Source: an uncultured Methylocystaceae bacterium (GTDB lineage: Bacteria; Pseudomonadota; Alphaproteobacteria; Rhizobiales; Beijerinckiaceae). Taken from it: DNA of 64,000 nucleotides. The stretch is from NCBI GenBank assembly GCA_903870245.1, contig CAIQCB010000052.1, positions 1 through 64,000 of the forward strand. Direction: 5' to 3'. The position numbers and the translations under genes were made by a program. The notes beneath the pieces are model-generated. The model was not told the origin of the DNA. It saw only the letters and a list, made by a program, of their open reading frames with translations, and ran no database searches. Positions 18,648 to 34,392 of the stretch are shown here, one piece after another (position 1 is the first letter of the stretch; each line of letters opens with the position of its first letter).

Positions 18648-19304
18648 TCAGGCGGCGACAGGATCGCCCGTCGCAACCGAGGTTTGTCTCGCGCTCGTGG
18701 TTTTGTCGGGCTCGATGCTGAAGCCATCGCCGCGCTCCTGCGCCGCTGCGGCCAGTGCGCGTCCCAGAATGTCGCCGACCTGCTGGGCTTGCGCCAGACC
18801 GCGCAGCGCAGGTTCGGGATCGGCGAAATGAAATGGCCTTACAAAGGGCCAGAGATTCAGGTAGCCGATGGGTTTGCCCTGGGCGAGCTGTATCGCCACT
18901 TCGCCCGAGCCGTCCTTGTCGATACGCAAAGCCGCATTGCGGATCCGCGAGAACGGCAGATTATAAAAAACCTGCAAGGCCACGCCGACCTTCATGACGA
19001 CGCGCCGGGAGGTGATGACGAACAGCGCCGTACGAGCGGAGCTCCATGCGAGCACCGCAAGCAGCGCGAGCGCCGCCAGTCCGATCCCCAACGACCGCGC
19101 GGCGGCCATCATCGAGGCAACGGCTCCAAGGCCTGACGCCTCGATGGCGCTCCACATCGCAAGCAGCACAAAATAAACGGCAATGAGATCGGCGCGATAG
19201 GCGCTACGAAACAGCACGATCCAGTCCGGCTTTCCAAACCAGAGAATTCGTTCGCCAGGAGGGATATCCTCCGGCAGGAGTTTTTCAAGGTTGATGGTTT
19301 TCAC
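18648..19304 (-). CDS. puhB: PuhB, reaction-centre assembly protein
   Basis: This 218-residue protein begins MKTINLEKLLPEDIPPGERI with ILWFGKPDW. It has two or three membrane helices and a bacterial PH-like domain (VITSRRVVMKVGVALQVFYN, then LPFSRIRNAALR). PuhB dimers assist reaction-centre assembly in Rhodobacter. Its ATG overlaps the puhA stop by four bases. Confidence 0.88.
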   Translation of the reverse strand: MKTINLEKLLPEDIPPGERILWFGKPDWIVLFRSAYRADLIAVYFVLLAMWSAIEASGLGAVASMMAAARSLGIGLAALALLAVLAWSSARTALFVITSRRVVMKVGVALQVFYNLPFSRIRNAALRIDKDGSGEVAIQLAQGKPIGYLNLWPFVRPFHFADPEPALRGLAQAQQVGDILGRALAAAAQERGDGFSIEPDKTTSARQTSVATGDPVAA

Positions 19305-20068
19305 AGTAGCGGCTCCGTGCGGGCAGGCGTGGCGTAAAGCGTGCCGGCTGCATAATAGGCGGCGATCATATCCTCTTCGCGAAGCGTCACGCTGTCGGGA
19401 TCGCGCGTGAGCGGAACATTGGCGAATTGCCCGCCGAGGATCGCCTCAACCTTGATCCTGCTTTTCGATGGTTCGACTTTAGCGAAAGCGACTGGCAACA
19501 ACACATTGGCGCCGGACTCCAGCGCGACTTCATAGTAACGGACCATGCTCTCTGAACGATCAATCCAGACGTCTTTTATTTTACCGACCACATCTCGATC
19601 CGTCGCCATCACATCCATGCCGATGGGATCGACGTCTTCGCTGGCGATGGCGAAATTGGTGGCGATGCGCAGAGGTGCGATGACATTGCGTCCATCGTGG
19701 GTTTTCTCGGGCGCATCGGCGCGCATCGCATAGGCGCCGGGCCCAACCGCCGCCAGCATCGGGTCGCCCTCGGGCGTTAGCGGCGCGCCCGGCCAGGGGG
19801 CAACCTTGACGGCGTTGAGGGGGCGCGTGTCGCGCGAGTCGAAGTTTGGCGCTTGCACGACCGATCCGTCGGCGCGCAAAAATGTCTTGGGATCGGGGAT
19901 GAGAAGAAAACCACGATCGCCGACGCCGAGGTCCTCTGACTCCAGCGGATAGCCTTCCCGACGATCTTCCCGCCGCAGGTAAAAGATCAAGCCGGCAAAG
20001 AAAATCCAGAAAGCGTAAAGAACAACCTGCGCCACATCGATGTGGCTGGTGATGGCTCCGCGCGTCAT
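19301..20068 (-). CDS. puhA: Reaction centre H subunit
   Basis: This 255-residue protein has one N-terminal transmembrane helix (ITSHIDVAQVVLYAFWIFFA followed by YLRREDRREGYPLE) and a cytoplasmic PRC-barrel domain (DPIGMDVMATDRDVVGKIKD, then ALESGANVLLPVAFAKV). It caps the L/M core and shapes the proton path to QB. It overlaps lhaA upstream and puhB downstream by four bases each. Confidence 0.95.
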   Translation of the reverse strand: MTRGAITSHIDVAQVVLYAFWIFFAGLIFYLRREDRREGYPLESEDLGVGDRGFLLIPDPKTFLRADGSVVQAPNFDSRDTRPLNAVKVAPWPGAPLTPEGDPMLAAVGPGAYAMRADAPEKTHDGRNVIAPLRIATNFAIASEDVDPIGMDVMATDRDVVGKIKDVWIDRSESMVRYYEVALESGANVLLPVAFAKVEPSKSRIKVEAILGGQFANVPLTRDPDSVTLREEDMIAAYYAAGTLYATPARTEPLL

Positions 20069-21507
20069 CGCATTACCCCCGAATTGAAGCTGGGTGAACT
20101 GATCATCTCAAACTCCTCCGTTTTCTCGCCATCCACCCTCGCAAAGCGGACGAGCGGCCCGATCGCTACGACGGTGGCGAGCAGAAGAAGAATTTCGACG
20201 AGATAGACGATTCCATAACCTGTCGCCGGATCGATGAGCGCTTCGCCCAAAGCGCCTCTCGCAGCGAGCGTGGCGGCGGCGTCGTTGAGAAAACCGCTCA
20301 CGGCGATGGCGAGACCTGCGGCGGTCGCTTGCGCTGCGCCCCAGGCGCCAAGCGCGAGTCCGCGGTCCTTCGGCGCCGCCGTCTCCATGGAGGCGGTCAT
20401 TGTGCCATGGGCGAAGAGACCGCCACCCATGCCGATGAGCGCGACTCCCAGCGCAAAAAGAACCGAAGAGTCGGCTGGGGCAGAGAAGATGACCGCGCAA
20501 AAGGCGATAACGCCAACGATTGCCCCGACGCCGGCGACGCGATGCGCATCCGCTCCGCGCGCAAGCCAACGCGCAGCGATGGCGAGCCCTACGCCGCTGC
20601 CCAGCGCAAGCATCGCCGTAAGCGCCGTTGTCACGCCCACCGGCAAATGCAACACGCGTCCGCCATAGGGTTCAAGCAGGATATCCTGCATGCTGAAGCC
20701 GGCGGCGCCGAGGGCCGTGGCGAGCAGCCGTCGGCGGGCGCGGTCGGTCGTTGCAAAGCGCCGCCAAGCGTCACCAAAATCGACCTCTTCGACCGGCCCA
20801 AGGGCGCCGCGCGCTTCCTGTTTCCAGAGCGCGACGCAGTTCAGAACGATGGTCACGACCGCAGCGCCCTGAACGACCTGAATGAGTCTTATCGCAGAGA
20901 AGTTGGCGAGCAGAGCGCCAAAGGCGAGAGCGCTGGCGCCCATTCCAGCGAGCAGCATCGCGCAGAGCAATGCGACGACGCTCGGGCGATTCTCCGCCGG
21001 GGCGAGATCGGTCGCGAGCGCGAGCCCGACCGTCTGCACCGTATGAAGCCCCGCGCCGACAAGCAGAAAGGCGAGGGCCGCCGCCGCCTGTCCGATAATG
21101 ATCGGTCCGGTGGTGTCTCCGGAGAGAATGAGCAGCGAAAACGGCATGATGGCGAGGCCGCCAAATTGCATTAGCGTGCCGAACCAGATGTAAGGAACGC
21201 GCCGCCAGCCCAGCACGGAGCGATGCGTGTCGGAGCGAAAACCGATCAAGGCCCGAAACGGCGCAAAAACCAGCGGCAGCGACAACATCAGCGCAACCAG
21301 CCATGATGGAACGCCCAATTCCACGATCATCACGCGATTAAGCGTACCGATCAGCAGCACCGCCGCCATGCCCACCGTCACCTGAAACAGGGACAAACGC
21401 AGTAGACGCGGCATAGGCAATTCAGCCGAACCGGCATCGGCGAAAGGCAATATGCCCGGACCGCTCTGCATGAGGCGGCGAATGAGCGCTGCGCTGGCGC
21501 GGTTCAT
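20065..21507 (-). CDS. lhaA: LhaA, PucC-family LH1 assembly / Bchl delivery protein
   Basis: This 480-residue, 12-helix MFS-fold protein of the BCD (PucC/LhaA) family has the family strings IGFRSDTHRSVLGWRRVPYI and FGTLMQFGGLAIMPF. LhaA is needed for LH1 assembly and probably hands bacteriochlorophyll to the antenna insertion machinery. Its position between bchM and puhA is the classical one for lhaA, as opposed to the second PucC-family gene at 33026. Confidence 0.92.
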   Translation of the reverse strand: MNRASAALIRRLMQSGPGILPFADAGSAELPMPRLLRLSLFQVTVGMAAVLLIGTLNRVMIVELGVPSWLVALMLSLPLVFAPFRALIGFRSDTHRSVLGWRRVPYIWFGTLMQFGGLAIMPFSLLILSGDTTGPIIIGQAAAALAFLLVGAGLHTVQTVGLALATDLAPAENRPSVVALLCAMLLAGMGASALAFGALLANFSAIRLIQVVQGAAVVTIVLNCVALWKQEARGALGPVEEVDFGDAWRRFATTDRARRRLLATALGAAGFSMQDILLEPYGGRVLHLPVGVTTALTAMLALGSGVGLAIAARWLARGADAHRVAGVGAIVGVIAFCAVIFSAPADSSVLFALGVALIGMGGGLFAHGTMTASMETAAPKDRGLALGAWGAAQATAAGLAIAVSGFLNDAAATLAARGALGEALIDPATGYGIVYLVEILLLLATVVAIGPLVRFARVDGEKTEEFEMISSPSFNSGVMR

Positions 21508-22204
21508 CTTCGACGCGCCTCCACAGCTTGCGAAATATAGAAGCCGCTGACGATTTTTTCTGATTTCCCGATCTGCAAATCGTCCAGCGCCGCGTGCTGG
21601 CTCATCTGACGCTCAAGCGTGGCGAGCGCGATGGGCGCGATCGCCGGCGAACGATTTCCACGCGGAAAAAGTTTGCCGACGGCGTGCATCGCCGTCAGCG
21701 CTGGGGTCCGCGGCGCGATGGTGAAAACAAGCGACCCTTCGACGCGAAGGGCCAGCGCGGCAAGGGTGCGAGCGATATCGGCGCCTTCGTAGTGGATCAG
21801 ACTATCCATGGCGACAATATGATCGAATCGGCCGAAAGCGGGATCGAGAAGATCGCCGACAACGAATGTTACGCCGCCCGCGCCGAGATCACGCGGCGCG
21901 CGCTCTTGGGCAAGACTGATCAATGTCGGCGAAAGATCCACTGCGACAACCTCGGCGCCGCGGCGGGCCGCCTCAATAGCGAGGGCCCCCGTGCCACAGC
22001 CGGCGTCGAGTAGCCGCAGACCGCGCATGTCTTGCGGCAACCACGACAGGATCCTGTTGCGCATGGCGTCGCGACCCGCCCGCACCGTCGCGCGGATACG
22101 GTTCACCGGCGCGTCGGAGGTCAGGCGCTTCCAGGCGTCGACGGCGGTGCGGTCGAAATAGGCTTCGAGTTCGCCGCGTCTTGAGACATAGCTTGGCGTG
22201 GTCA

Positions 22205-22205
<1 letters not shown>
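21504..22205 (-). CDS. bchM: Mg-protoporphyrin IX O-methyltransferase
   Basis: This 233-residue SAM-dependent methyltransferase esterifies the C13 propionate of Mg-protoporphyrin. The N-terminus YFDRTAVDAWKRLTSDAPVN is characteristic, and the SAM motif LRLLDAGCGTGALAIEAA is complete. ATG 22205 shares one base with the bchL stop (TGATG), so the 25 extra upstream codons of the open frame are rejected. Confidence 0.94.
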
Positions 22206-26791
<4,586 letters not shown>

Positions 26792-26820
<29 letters not shown>

Positions 26821-28321
26821 AGAGCGTCTCGACGGTGATGATCGCAAGGCCGTTCTCGGCGGCGAATTTCTCGGTGTTGCGTCGGGCCTTGCCGCGCACG
26901 AAGAATGGCACTTTCTTCAGTTCCTGTTCGGCGTCCGCCGCCCAGGAGAGGACGATGTCGCTGGCGACGACCGAAGCCGACGGGTTTTGCAACATCTGCT
27001 TGCCGCCGAGATGCGACGGCGCGGCGGCGTCGTGAAATTCCACGTCGTCGCGGAACATCGCGAGCAGATGCTCTTCAAGGCCCATCATCAGCGGATGCAC
27101 CCAGGTGTCGAAGATCACATTCGCGCCCTCGAAGCCCATCTGCGGAGCGTAGCGCGCCGGGAAATCCTGGACATGCGTGGGGGCCGAGATCACGGCGCAG
27201 GGAACGCCGAGACGTTTGGCGATATGGCGCTCCATCTGCGTGCCGAGCACCAGTTCCGGCTGCAATTCCGCGACCTTCGCCTCGACCTCGAGATAATCGT
27301 CAGTGATCAGCGCTTCGACGTCGTAGCGCGCGGCCGCCTCGCGCATTTCCCTGGCGAATTCGCGTGAATAGGTGCCAACGCCAGCAATCGCAAAACCCAG
27401 TTCGTCGCGCGCGATCCGCAGCGCGGCGATCGCGTGGGTGGCGTCGCCGAAGATGAAGACCCTTTTACCCGTGAGATAGGTGGAATCGACGGAGCGCGAA
27501 TACCAGGGCAACCGCGATTCCTCGCTCTGAGACGCCGGCGCCGGATCGATCCCTGCAAGGCGGGCGACCTCTGCGAGGAAATCGCGCGTCGCCCCGACGC
27601 CTATCGGAATCGTTCGGGTGCAAGGCTGACCATGAGCGCGCTCCAGCCACTGCGCCGCCGTGTGGGCGATTTCGGGATAGAGAGAAACGTTGAAATCTGC
27701 GGCGCCAAGCCGCGTCAAATCCTGAGTGCTGGCGCCCAGCGGCGCAACGACATTGATCTCGACGCCCAGCCCGTCGAGCAGTTTCTCGACTTCGCGCACA
27801 TCGTCACGGCATCGGAAACCCAATGCCGTCGGCCCGAGAATATTGCAAAGCTTGCGCGTGCGTTGCGGGCGTTCGCATCTGGCGCCGGCGAGGCTGCGCA
27901 CGAGACGATAGAAGGTCTCCGCTGCGCCCCAGTTCTCCTTTTTTTGATAGGCTGGCAGTTCGAGCGGGATCACCGGACAGGGAAGATTGAGCGCCCTGGC
28001 GAGACCGCCGGGGTCGTCCTGCAGCAACTCGGCTGTGCAGGACGCCCCGACGATCATCGCCTGCGGGGAGAAACGCTCATAGGCTTCGCGCGTCGCGCTT
28101 TTGAAAAGCTCCGCTGTATCGGAGCCCAGATCACGCGCCTCGAAGGTCGTATAGGTGACCGGAGGGCGAGCGCCGCGACGCTCGATCATGGTGAACAGCA
28201 GATCGGCGTAGGTGTCGCCCTGCGGCGCATGCAACACATAATGCAGATCGCGCATGGCGGTTGCGACGCGCATCGCGCCGATATGTGGGGGGCCTTCGTA
28301 GGTCCAGAGGGTGAGTTGCAT
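26792..28321 (-). CDS. bchB: Light-independent protochlorophyllide reductase subunit B
   Basis: This 509-residue NifK-like subunit forms the catalytic tetramer with BchN. It has the usual start [20 protein letters not shown]. Asp36, the unusual aspartate ligand of the BchNB iron-sulphur cluster, lies in [10 protein letters not shown], and Cys ligands in [15 protein letters not shown]. The C-terminal small domain ([17 protein letters not shown]) is complete. It lies three bases after the bchN stop. Confidence 0.96.
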
Positions 28322-28324
28322 GCT

Positions 28325-30129
<1,805 letters not shown>

Positions 30130-30226
30130 ATCGCTTCTACGCCTCGCCTTGCCGTCATGAGGGTTTCGACGCCCGCGGGCCCGCCGTTCCGCTCCGGGAT
30201 TAAATCTAATGCGGGCCGCGCCCATG

Positions 30227-30244
30227 TGTCAATTAAAATTGACG
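30227..30244. promoter_or_regulatory. PpsR/CrtJ box 1 upstream of bchF
   Basis: TGTCAATTAAAATTGACG matches TGT-N12-ACA in all but the last base and is itself nearly palindromic (CAATTAAAATTG). It lies about 100 bases upstream of the bchF start. Confidence 0.65.
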
Positions 30245-30260
30245 TTATCTTTATGTGACA
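30243..30260. promoter_or_regulatory. PpsR/CrtJ box 2 upstream of bchF
   Basis: CGT-N12-ACA on plus (TGTCACATAAAGATAACG on minus) directly abuts box 1. The tandem arrangement suits cooperative PpsR tetramer binding at the bchF promoter. Confidence 0.5.
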
Positions 30261-30612
30261 TTAGATCGATTTTGCGCTACCTTGGGGAGTCTGAGGGTCG
30301 AGCCATGTCCCGCTTGCTTGCGTAAGGCGGGGGTGAAACGACCGGGGGGACGCAAGTCCCGGTTTGGGCGCGCAGGGGGCGAAATTGAGGACTTCGACCA
30401 CGTCGTCAGGGGCCCCAACGGCGGTGCGACGCGGGCTTTGATCTCTCGGCGGCGGCCTTCCTGGCTACGGCCTCAAACTGAGGAAAACAGGAGATAAGAT
30501 CTTTAATATAGAAAAAGGCGATCCAATATTGCGAACGCCAATGTCCAACATTAAGACCACCGATTACTTTCCAGCCTGTCGAAATTCATAATCAGAAAGC
30601 GAGATCTGCGTT
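30261..30612. other. bchF-ppsR intergenic region with GC-rich hairpins
   Basis: No gene is supported here. On plus two hairpins follow each other: CCCGCTT with AAGGCGGG (about 30309-30331), and GGGAC-GCAA-GTCCC (about 30347-30360), which has a GNRA loop. The last 100 bases before ppsR are AT-rich and probably hold its promoter. The structure could be a leader or small RNA, but it matches no riboswitch consensus I know. Confidence 0.35.
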
Positions 30613-32064
30613 GTGAGCGACGTCATGACCACGCCAGCCGCAACGGGCTTTTCCGCCGCCGGGACCCGGCCGGAGAGCCTGAAAGCCGACGATCTCGGCG
30701 CGCTTCTCGCCGCCGCCTGCGACGTGACCCTGCTCCTGGACACAAAAGGCGTGATCATAGATGTCGCGGTCGGCGCTAATGGCGCCCCGTCGGCCAAGGA
30801 CTGGATCGGCAAGCCGTGGGTCGACACGGCGACGATCGAAAGCCGACCCAAGATTGAGGCCATGATGCGAGAGGCGGCGAAGGGCGCGCCGCCGCGTTGG
30901 CGCCAGGTCAATCATCCGGTCAGTCACCCGACCTCCGCAGGCGATCTGCCCATGAATTACGCCGCGGCGCGCACCCATTCGGGCGGTCCGATCGTAGCGT
31001 TCGGCCGCGATTTACGCGCCTTCGCCGCCCTGCAACAGAGGGTGGCCGGGTCGCAGCAGGAAATGGAGCGCGAATACGCCCGCATCCGCAGTGCAGAAAA
31101 ACGTTACCGTCTGTTGTTCCAGCTCGCTGCGGAGGCCATTCTCATCATCGACGCCGAAACGCATCACATCGTCGAGGCCAATCCCGCAGCCCTGATCCTG
31201 CTCGGCAAACCGGTCAAGAAACTGGTCGGCGGCGCCTTCACCGAATTATTCGACGAACCCAGCCGCCGTGTCGCCCAATCCTTTGTCGCCGCCCTACTGG
31301 TGGCGCCCCGCGTCGACAATGTGCATGTCGCCCTCACCGAAACCAGGGAGCCGCTGTTGCTGTCGGGGGCGCTGCTTCGCCAGGAGGGCGCGGGTTCGAT
31401 TATCGTCATGCTCTCGCGCGTCGATGGCGGCGCGGCGGCCTCCGTCGAAAAGGCCGGCGCCATGCTTGTCATGGAGCAGATGCCCGACGCCTTCGTTCTC
31501 ACCGACAGGGACCGTCGGATTTTGATGGCCAACGCCGCTTTCGTCGAACTGGTCCAGCTCGCATCGGAGGAGCGCGCACGGGGCGAGCCGATCGAGAAAT
31601 GGATTGGTCGCCCCGGCGTCGATGTCGATGTGCTCTTCGCCAATCTCCAAACACATGGCGTTTTGCGTCATTTCTCGACGGTGGCGCGTGGCGAGCACGG
31701 CACGATCGTCGATGTCGACGTTTCGGGGATCGACGTCTCTAATGGCGCGCGGCGCTTCCTTGGTTTTTGCATCCGGCCCGACGACATAAGGTCCGGACGC
31801 GAGCGGCTGGGAGGCCGCGAACTGCCGCGCACGGCGGAGCAGTTTACAGATCTCGTCGGCCGCGTTTCGCTGAAAAATCTGGTGCGCGAAACCACCGACC
31901 TCATTGAGCGTCTGTGCATCGAAGCGGCGCTGGACATCACCAAGGACAATCGCGCATCCGCCGCCGAAATGCTCGGCCTCAGCCGCCAGGCGCTCTACAC
32001 CAAGCTTCGGCGCTATGGACTGGGCGATCTCGACGACGAAGACTCGGGCGCGCCCACCGATTGA
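30613..32064 (+). CDS. ppsR: PpsR/CrtJ photosynthesis repressor
   Basis: This 483-residue regulator has an N-terminal region and three PAS-type domains (about 25-145, 165-280, 285-400) and a Fis-type HTH at the C-terminus (SAAEMLGLSRQALYTKLRRY). It represses bch, crt and puc genes by binding TGT-N12-ACA. Cys435 in the HTH (ERLCIEAAL) corresponds to the conserved redox cysteine. A cysteine near residue 250 is not seen, so the R. sphaeroides-type intramolecular disulfide may be lacking. The start is GTG 30613, with ATG 30625 as an alternative. Confidence 0.93.
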   Translation: MSDVMTTPAATGFSAAGTRPESLKADDLGALLAAACDVTLLLDTKGVIIDVAVGANGAPSAKDWIGKPWVDTATIESRPKIEAMMREAAKGAPPRWRQVNHPVSHPTSAGDLPMNYAAARTHSGGPIVAFGRDLRAFAALQQRVAGSQQEMEREYARIRSAEKRYRLLFQLAAEAILIIDAETHHIVEANPAALILLGKPVKKLVGGAFTELFDEPSRRVAQSFVAALLVAPRVDNVHVALTETREPLLLSGALLRQEGAGSIIVMLSRVDGGAAASVEKAGAMLVMEQMPDAFVLTDRDRRILMANAAFVELVQLASEERARGEPIEKWIGRPGVDVDVLFANLQTHGVLRHFSTVARGEHGTIVDVDVSGIDVSNGARRFLGFCIRPDDIRSGRERLGGRELPRTAEQFTDLVGRVSLKNLVRETTDLIERLCIEAALDITKDNRASAAEMLGLSRQALYTKLRRYGLGDLDDEDSGAPTD

Positions 32065-32098
32065 GAAGGCTTGCTTCCTGCAGAAGCAAAATGACATG

Positions 32099-32116
32099 TG
32101 TAAATTCGAATTGACA
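32099..32116. promoter_or_regulatory. PpsR/CrtJ box upstream of bchG
   Basis: TGTAAATTCGAATTGACA is a perfect TGT-N12-ACA palindrome 30 bases before the bchG start and 35 bases after ppsR. Confidence 0.8.
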
Positions 32117-32145
32117 CATAAGGGCGTCAATAATAATCTTTAGGA

Positions 32146-33012
32146 ATGGAGACGCCGAAACCAGCCGCCGTTCTCGAGCTCTTGAAGCCGGTAACCTGGT
32201 TTGCGCCGATGTGGGCCTTCGGCTGCGGGGTGATTTCATCGGGCGTGTCGCCCGCCTCGCGATGGTCTTTCGTCATCGCCGGCGTCCTGCTTGCTGGTCC
32301 GTTGGTTTGCGCGACCAGTCAGGCCGTGAACGACTGGTATGATCGCTACGTCGACGCCATCAACGAGCCGGACCGGCCAATTCCTTCCGGCCGCATCCCG
32401 GGACGCTGGGGCCTCTATATTGGCTGCGTCTGGACGCTTCTGTCGCTTGTAGTCGCCGCAGGGCTGGGCCCGTGGGTGTTTATTGCCGCCGTGTTCGGAT
32501 TATTGTTGGCCTGGCTCTACAGCGCCCCGCCGTTGCGACTGAAACAAAACGGCTGGTGGGGCAATGCCGCCGTGGCGATCTGCTACGAGGGGCTGCCCTG
32601 GTTCACAGGCGCGGCCGTCATGGCGGCGGCGTTTCCTGACGGCAGGATCATCGCGCTCGCCCTGCTCTACAGCATCGGCGCGCATGGAATTATGACCCTC
32701 AACGACTTCAAATCCGTGGAAGGCGACAGGCGAATGGGCGTGGCCTCGTTGCCGGTGCAACTCGGCGTCACGGAAGCCGCGCGTTTCGCCTGTGCGCTGA
32801 TGGCTGCGCCGCAAATCGTCGTTATCGCGCTGCTCGCAGGTTGGGGGCATGGGGTCTATGCAATCGCCGTCGCCGCCCTGCTTCTCGGGCAGTTTGCATT
32901 GATGCGCAGACTTCTCGACGATCCGCGCGCGCAGGCCCCTTTTTATAACGCTACGGGCACAACGCTTTACGTGCTCGGCATGGCGGCCAGCGCTTTCGCC
33001 CTGAGTTCGTAG
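32146..33012 (+). CDS. bchG: Bacteriochlorophyll synthase
   Basis: This 288-residue UbiA-family prenyltransferase attaches geranylgeranyl or phytyl diphosphate to bacteriochlorophyllide a. The first Asp-rich motif lies in NDWYDRYVDAINEPDRPIPS and the second in LNDFKSVEGDRRMG. About eight membrane helices are present. ATG 32146 is preceded very closely by AGGA. It heads the operon bchG-pucC-like-bchP-tspO. Confidence 0.95.
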   Translation: METPKPAAVLELLKPVTWFAPMWAFGCGVISSGVSPASRWSFVIAGVLLAGPLVCATSQAVNDWYDRYVDAINEPDRPIPSGRIPGRWGLYIGCVWTLLSLVVAAGLGPWVFIAAVFGLLLAWLYSAPPLRLKQNGWWGNAAVAICYEGLPWFTGAAVMAAAFPDGRIIALALLYSIGAHGIMTLNDFKSVEGDRRMGVASLPVQLGVTEAARFACALMAAPQIVVIALLAGWGHGVYAIAVAALLLGQFALMRRLLDDPRAQAPFYNATGTTLYVLGMAASAFALSS

Positions 33013-33025
33013 GGGGATCGTCTTG

Positions 33026-34381
33026 ATGTCGGATGCATCGCAAGTAGAAGGGTCGACCGCGCCGGGGACGCTTGGCTGGTCCGGCATTATCCGACTGGGA
33101 CTCGTGCAGACCGCTTTGGGCGCGATTGTCGTTTTGATGACCTCGACGATCAATCGCGTCATGGTCGTCGAACTGGCGCTGCCCGCCATCGTGCCGGGAT
33201 TGCTCGTCGCCTCTCATTACGCGATCCAGATCCTGCGTCCGGCCTGGGGATATGGCGCCGATGTCGGCGGCAAGCGTACTCCATGGATCATTGGCGGCCT
33301 CGCAACGCTGGCGATCGGCGGGGTCGGCGCGGCGCTCGGCGCCGCTCTCGCCGCGACCAACGTCCTGCCCGGCCTTGCGCTCGCAGCAGTCGCATTTTTG
33401 CTTGTCGGCGTCGGCGCGGGCGCGGCGGGAACCTCCGTGCTCGCGATGCTCGCCACCCGCGTGGCGCCGCAGCGGCGCGCCGCGGCCGCCACAACCGTCT
33501 GGGTGATGATGATCCTCGGCTTCGCCGTGACCGCGCCGATTGCAGGTCATTACCTCGATCCCTTCTCGCAGGAGCGCCTGATTGTCGTAACCGGGGTCGT
33601 CTGCGCCCTCGCGTTCTCAGTCGCGACGCTGGCGGTGACTGGCCTCGAAACCGCTGCGCCTGTTCCTGTCCCGCAACGCCACAGACCGTCCTTTCGCGAC
33701 GCCTTCGCGCAGGTCTGGCGGGAGCCCGAGGCGAGACAATTCACCATTTTCATTTTCGTTTCGATGCTCGCCTACAGCATGCAGGAGCTTTTGGTTGAAC
33801 CCTTCGCCGGCGTCGTTTTCGGGATGACGCCGGGCGCGACCACCAAACTGGCGGGCCTGCAACATGGCGGCGTGTTGCTCGGAATGATTGGCGTTGCGCT
33901 GGCGGCGACGATGATCGGCGGACCGCGCCTGGGCTCGCTGCGCATGTGGACCGTCGGCGGCTGTCTCGCTTCCGGCGCTGCGCTGGTCGCTATCGCGGCG
34001 AGCGGTTACGTCGGCCTCTCCAACACGCTGAAAGTTTCGGTGTTCCTGCTCGGCGTCTCGAACGGCGCCTTCGCTGTCGCCGCGATCGGCTCAATGATGA
34101 GCCTCGCCGCAGCGGGCGCTCAAGCGCGCGAGGGGACCCGCATCGGACTTTGGGGCGCGGCGCAGGCCATCGCCTTCGGATCCGGCGGCGTTGTGGCGAC
34201 GATCCTCGTCGATCTCGCTAAACTCTTTCTCGGCGCGCCACTCCCGGCCTACGCCATCGTCTTCGTCGGCGAAGCGGGACTCTTCATCGTTTCGGCCGTT
34301 CTCGCCAGCCGTGTCTCCAGCCCGCGCCAGACTCGCGACGCCCATGCGACGCCGGGCCGGGCGGCGACGGCGACGTCTTGA
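33026..34381 (+). CDS. PucC-family (BCD) transporter between bchG and bchP
   Basis: This 451-residue, 12-helix MFS-fold protein of the BCD family is the counterpart of the R. capsulatus ORF428 (bch2) gene at the same place. It has the family strings TSTINRVMVVELALPAIVPG and MLAYSMQELLVEPFAG. The proposed role is bacteriochlorophyll handling or delivery to assembling antenna. ATG 33026 is preferred over the TTG three bases earlier. Confidence 0.88.
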   Translation: MSDASQVEGSTAPGTLGWSGIIRLGLVQTALGAIVVLMTSTINRVMVVELALPAIVPGLLVASHYAIQILRPAWGYGADVGGKRTPWIIGGLATLAIGGVGAALGAALAATNVLPGLALAAVAFLLVGVGAGAAGTSVLAMLATRVAPQRRAAAATTVWVMMILGFAVTAPIAGHYLDPFSQERLIVVTGVVCALAFSVATLAVTGLETAAPVPVPQRHRPSFRDAFAQVWREPEARQFTIFIFVSMLAYSMQELLVEPFAGVVFGMTPGATTKLAGLQHGGVLLGMIGVALAATMIGGPRLGSLRMWTVGGCLASGAALVAIAASGYVGLSNTLKVSVFLLGVSNGAFAVAAIGSMMSLAAAGAQAREGTRIGLWGAAQAIAFGSGGVVATILVDLAKLFLGAPLPAYAIVFVGEAGLFIVSAVLASRVSSPRQTRDAHATPGRAATATS

Positions 34382-34392
34382 GGGAGCGCGTG

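Noticed and set aside
30300-30400. Cyclic-di-GMP or cobalamin riboswitch
   Set aside because: GGGACGCAAG recalls the c-di-GMP-I core, but the paired conserved elements are missing. No B12-box-like string is present either.
30255-30497. 80-codon plus ORF between bchF and ppsR
   Set aside because: The composition is Arg/Gly/Pro-rich from GC-rich hairpin DNA. There is no ribosome site and the frame runs straight through the hairpins.
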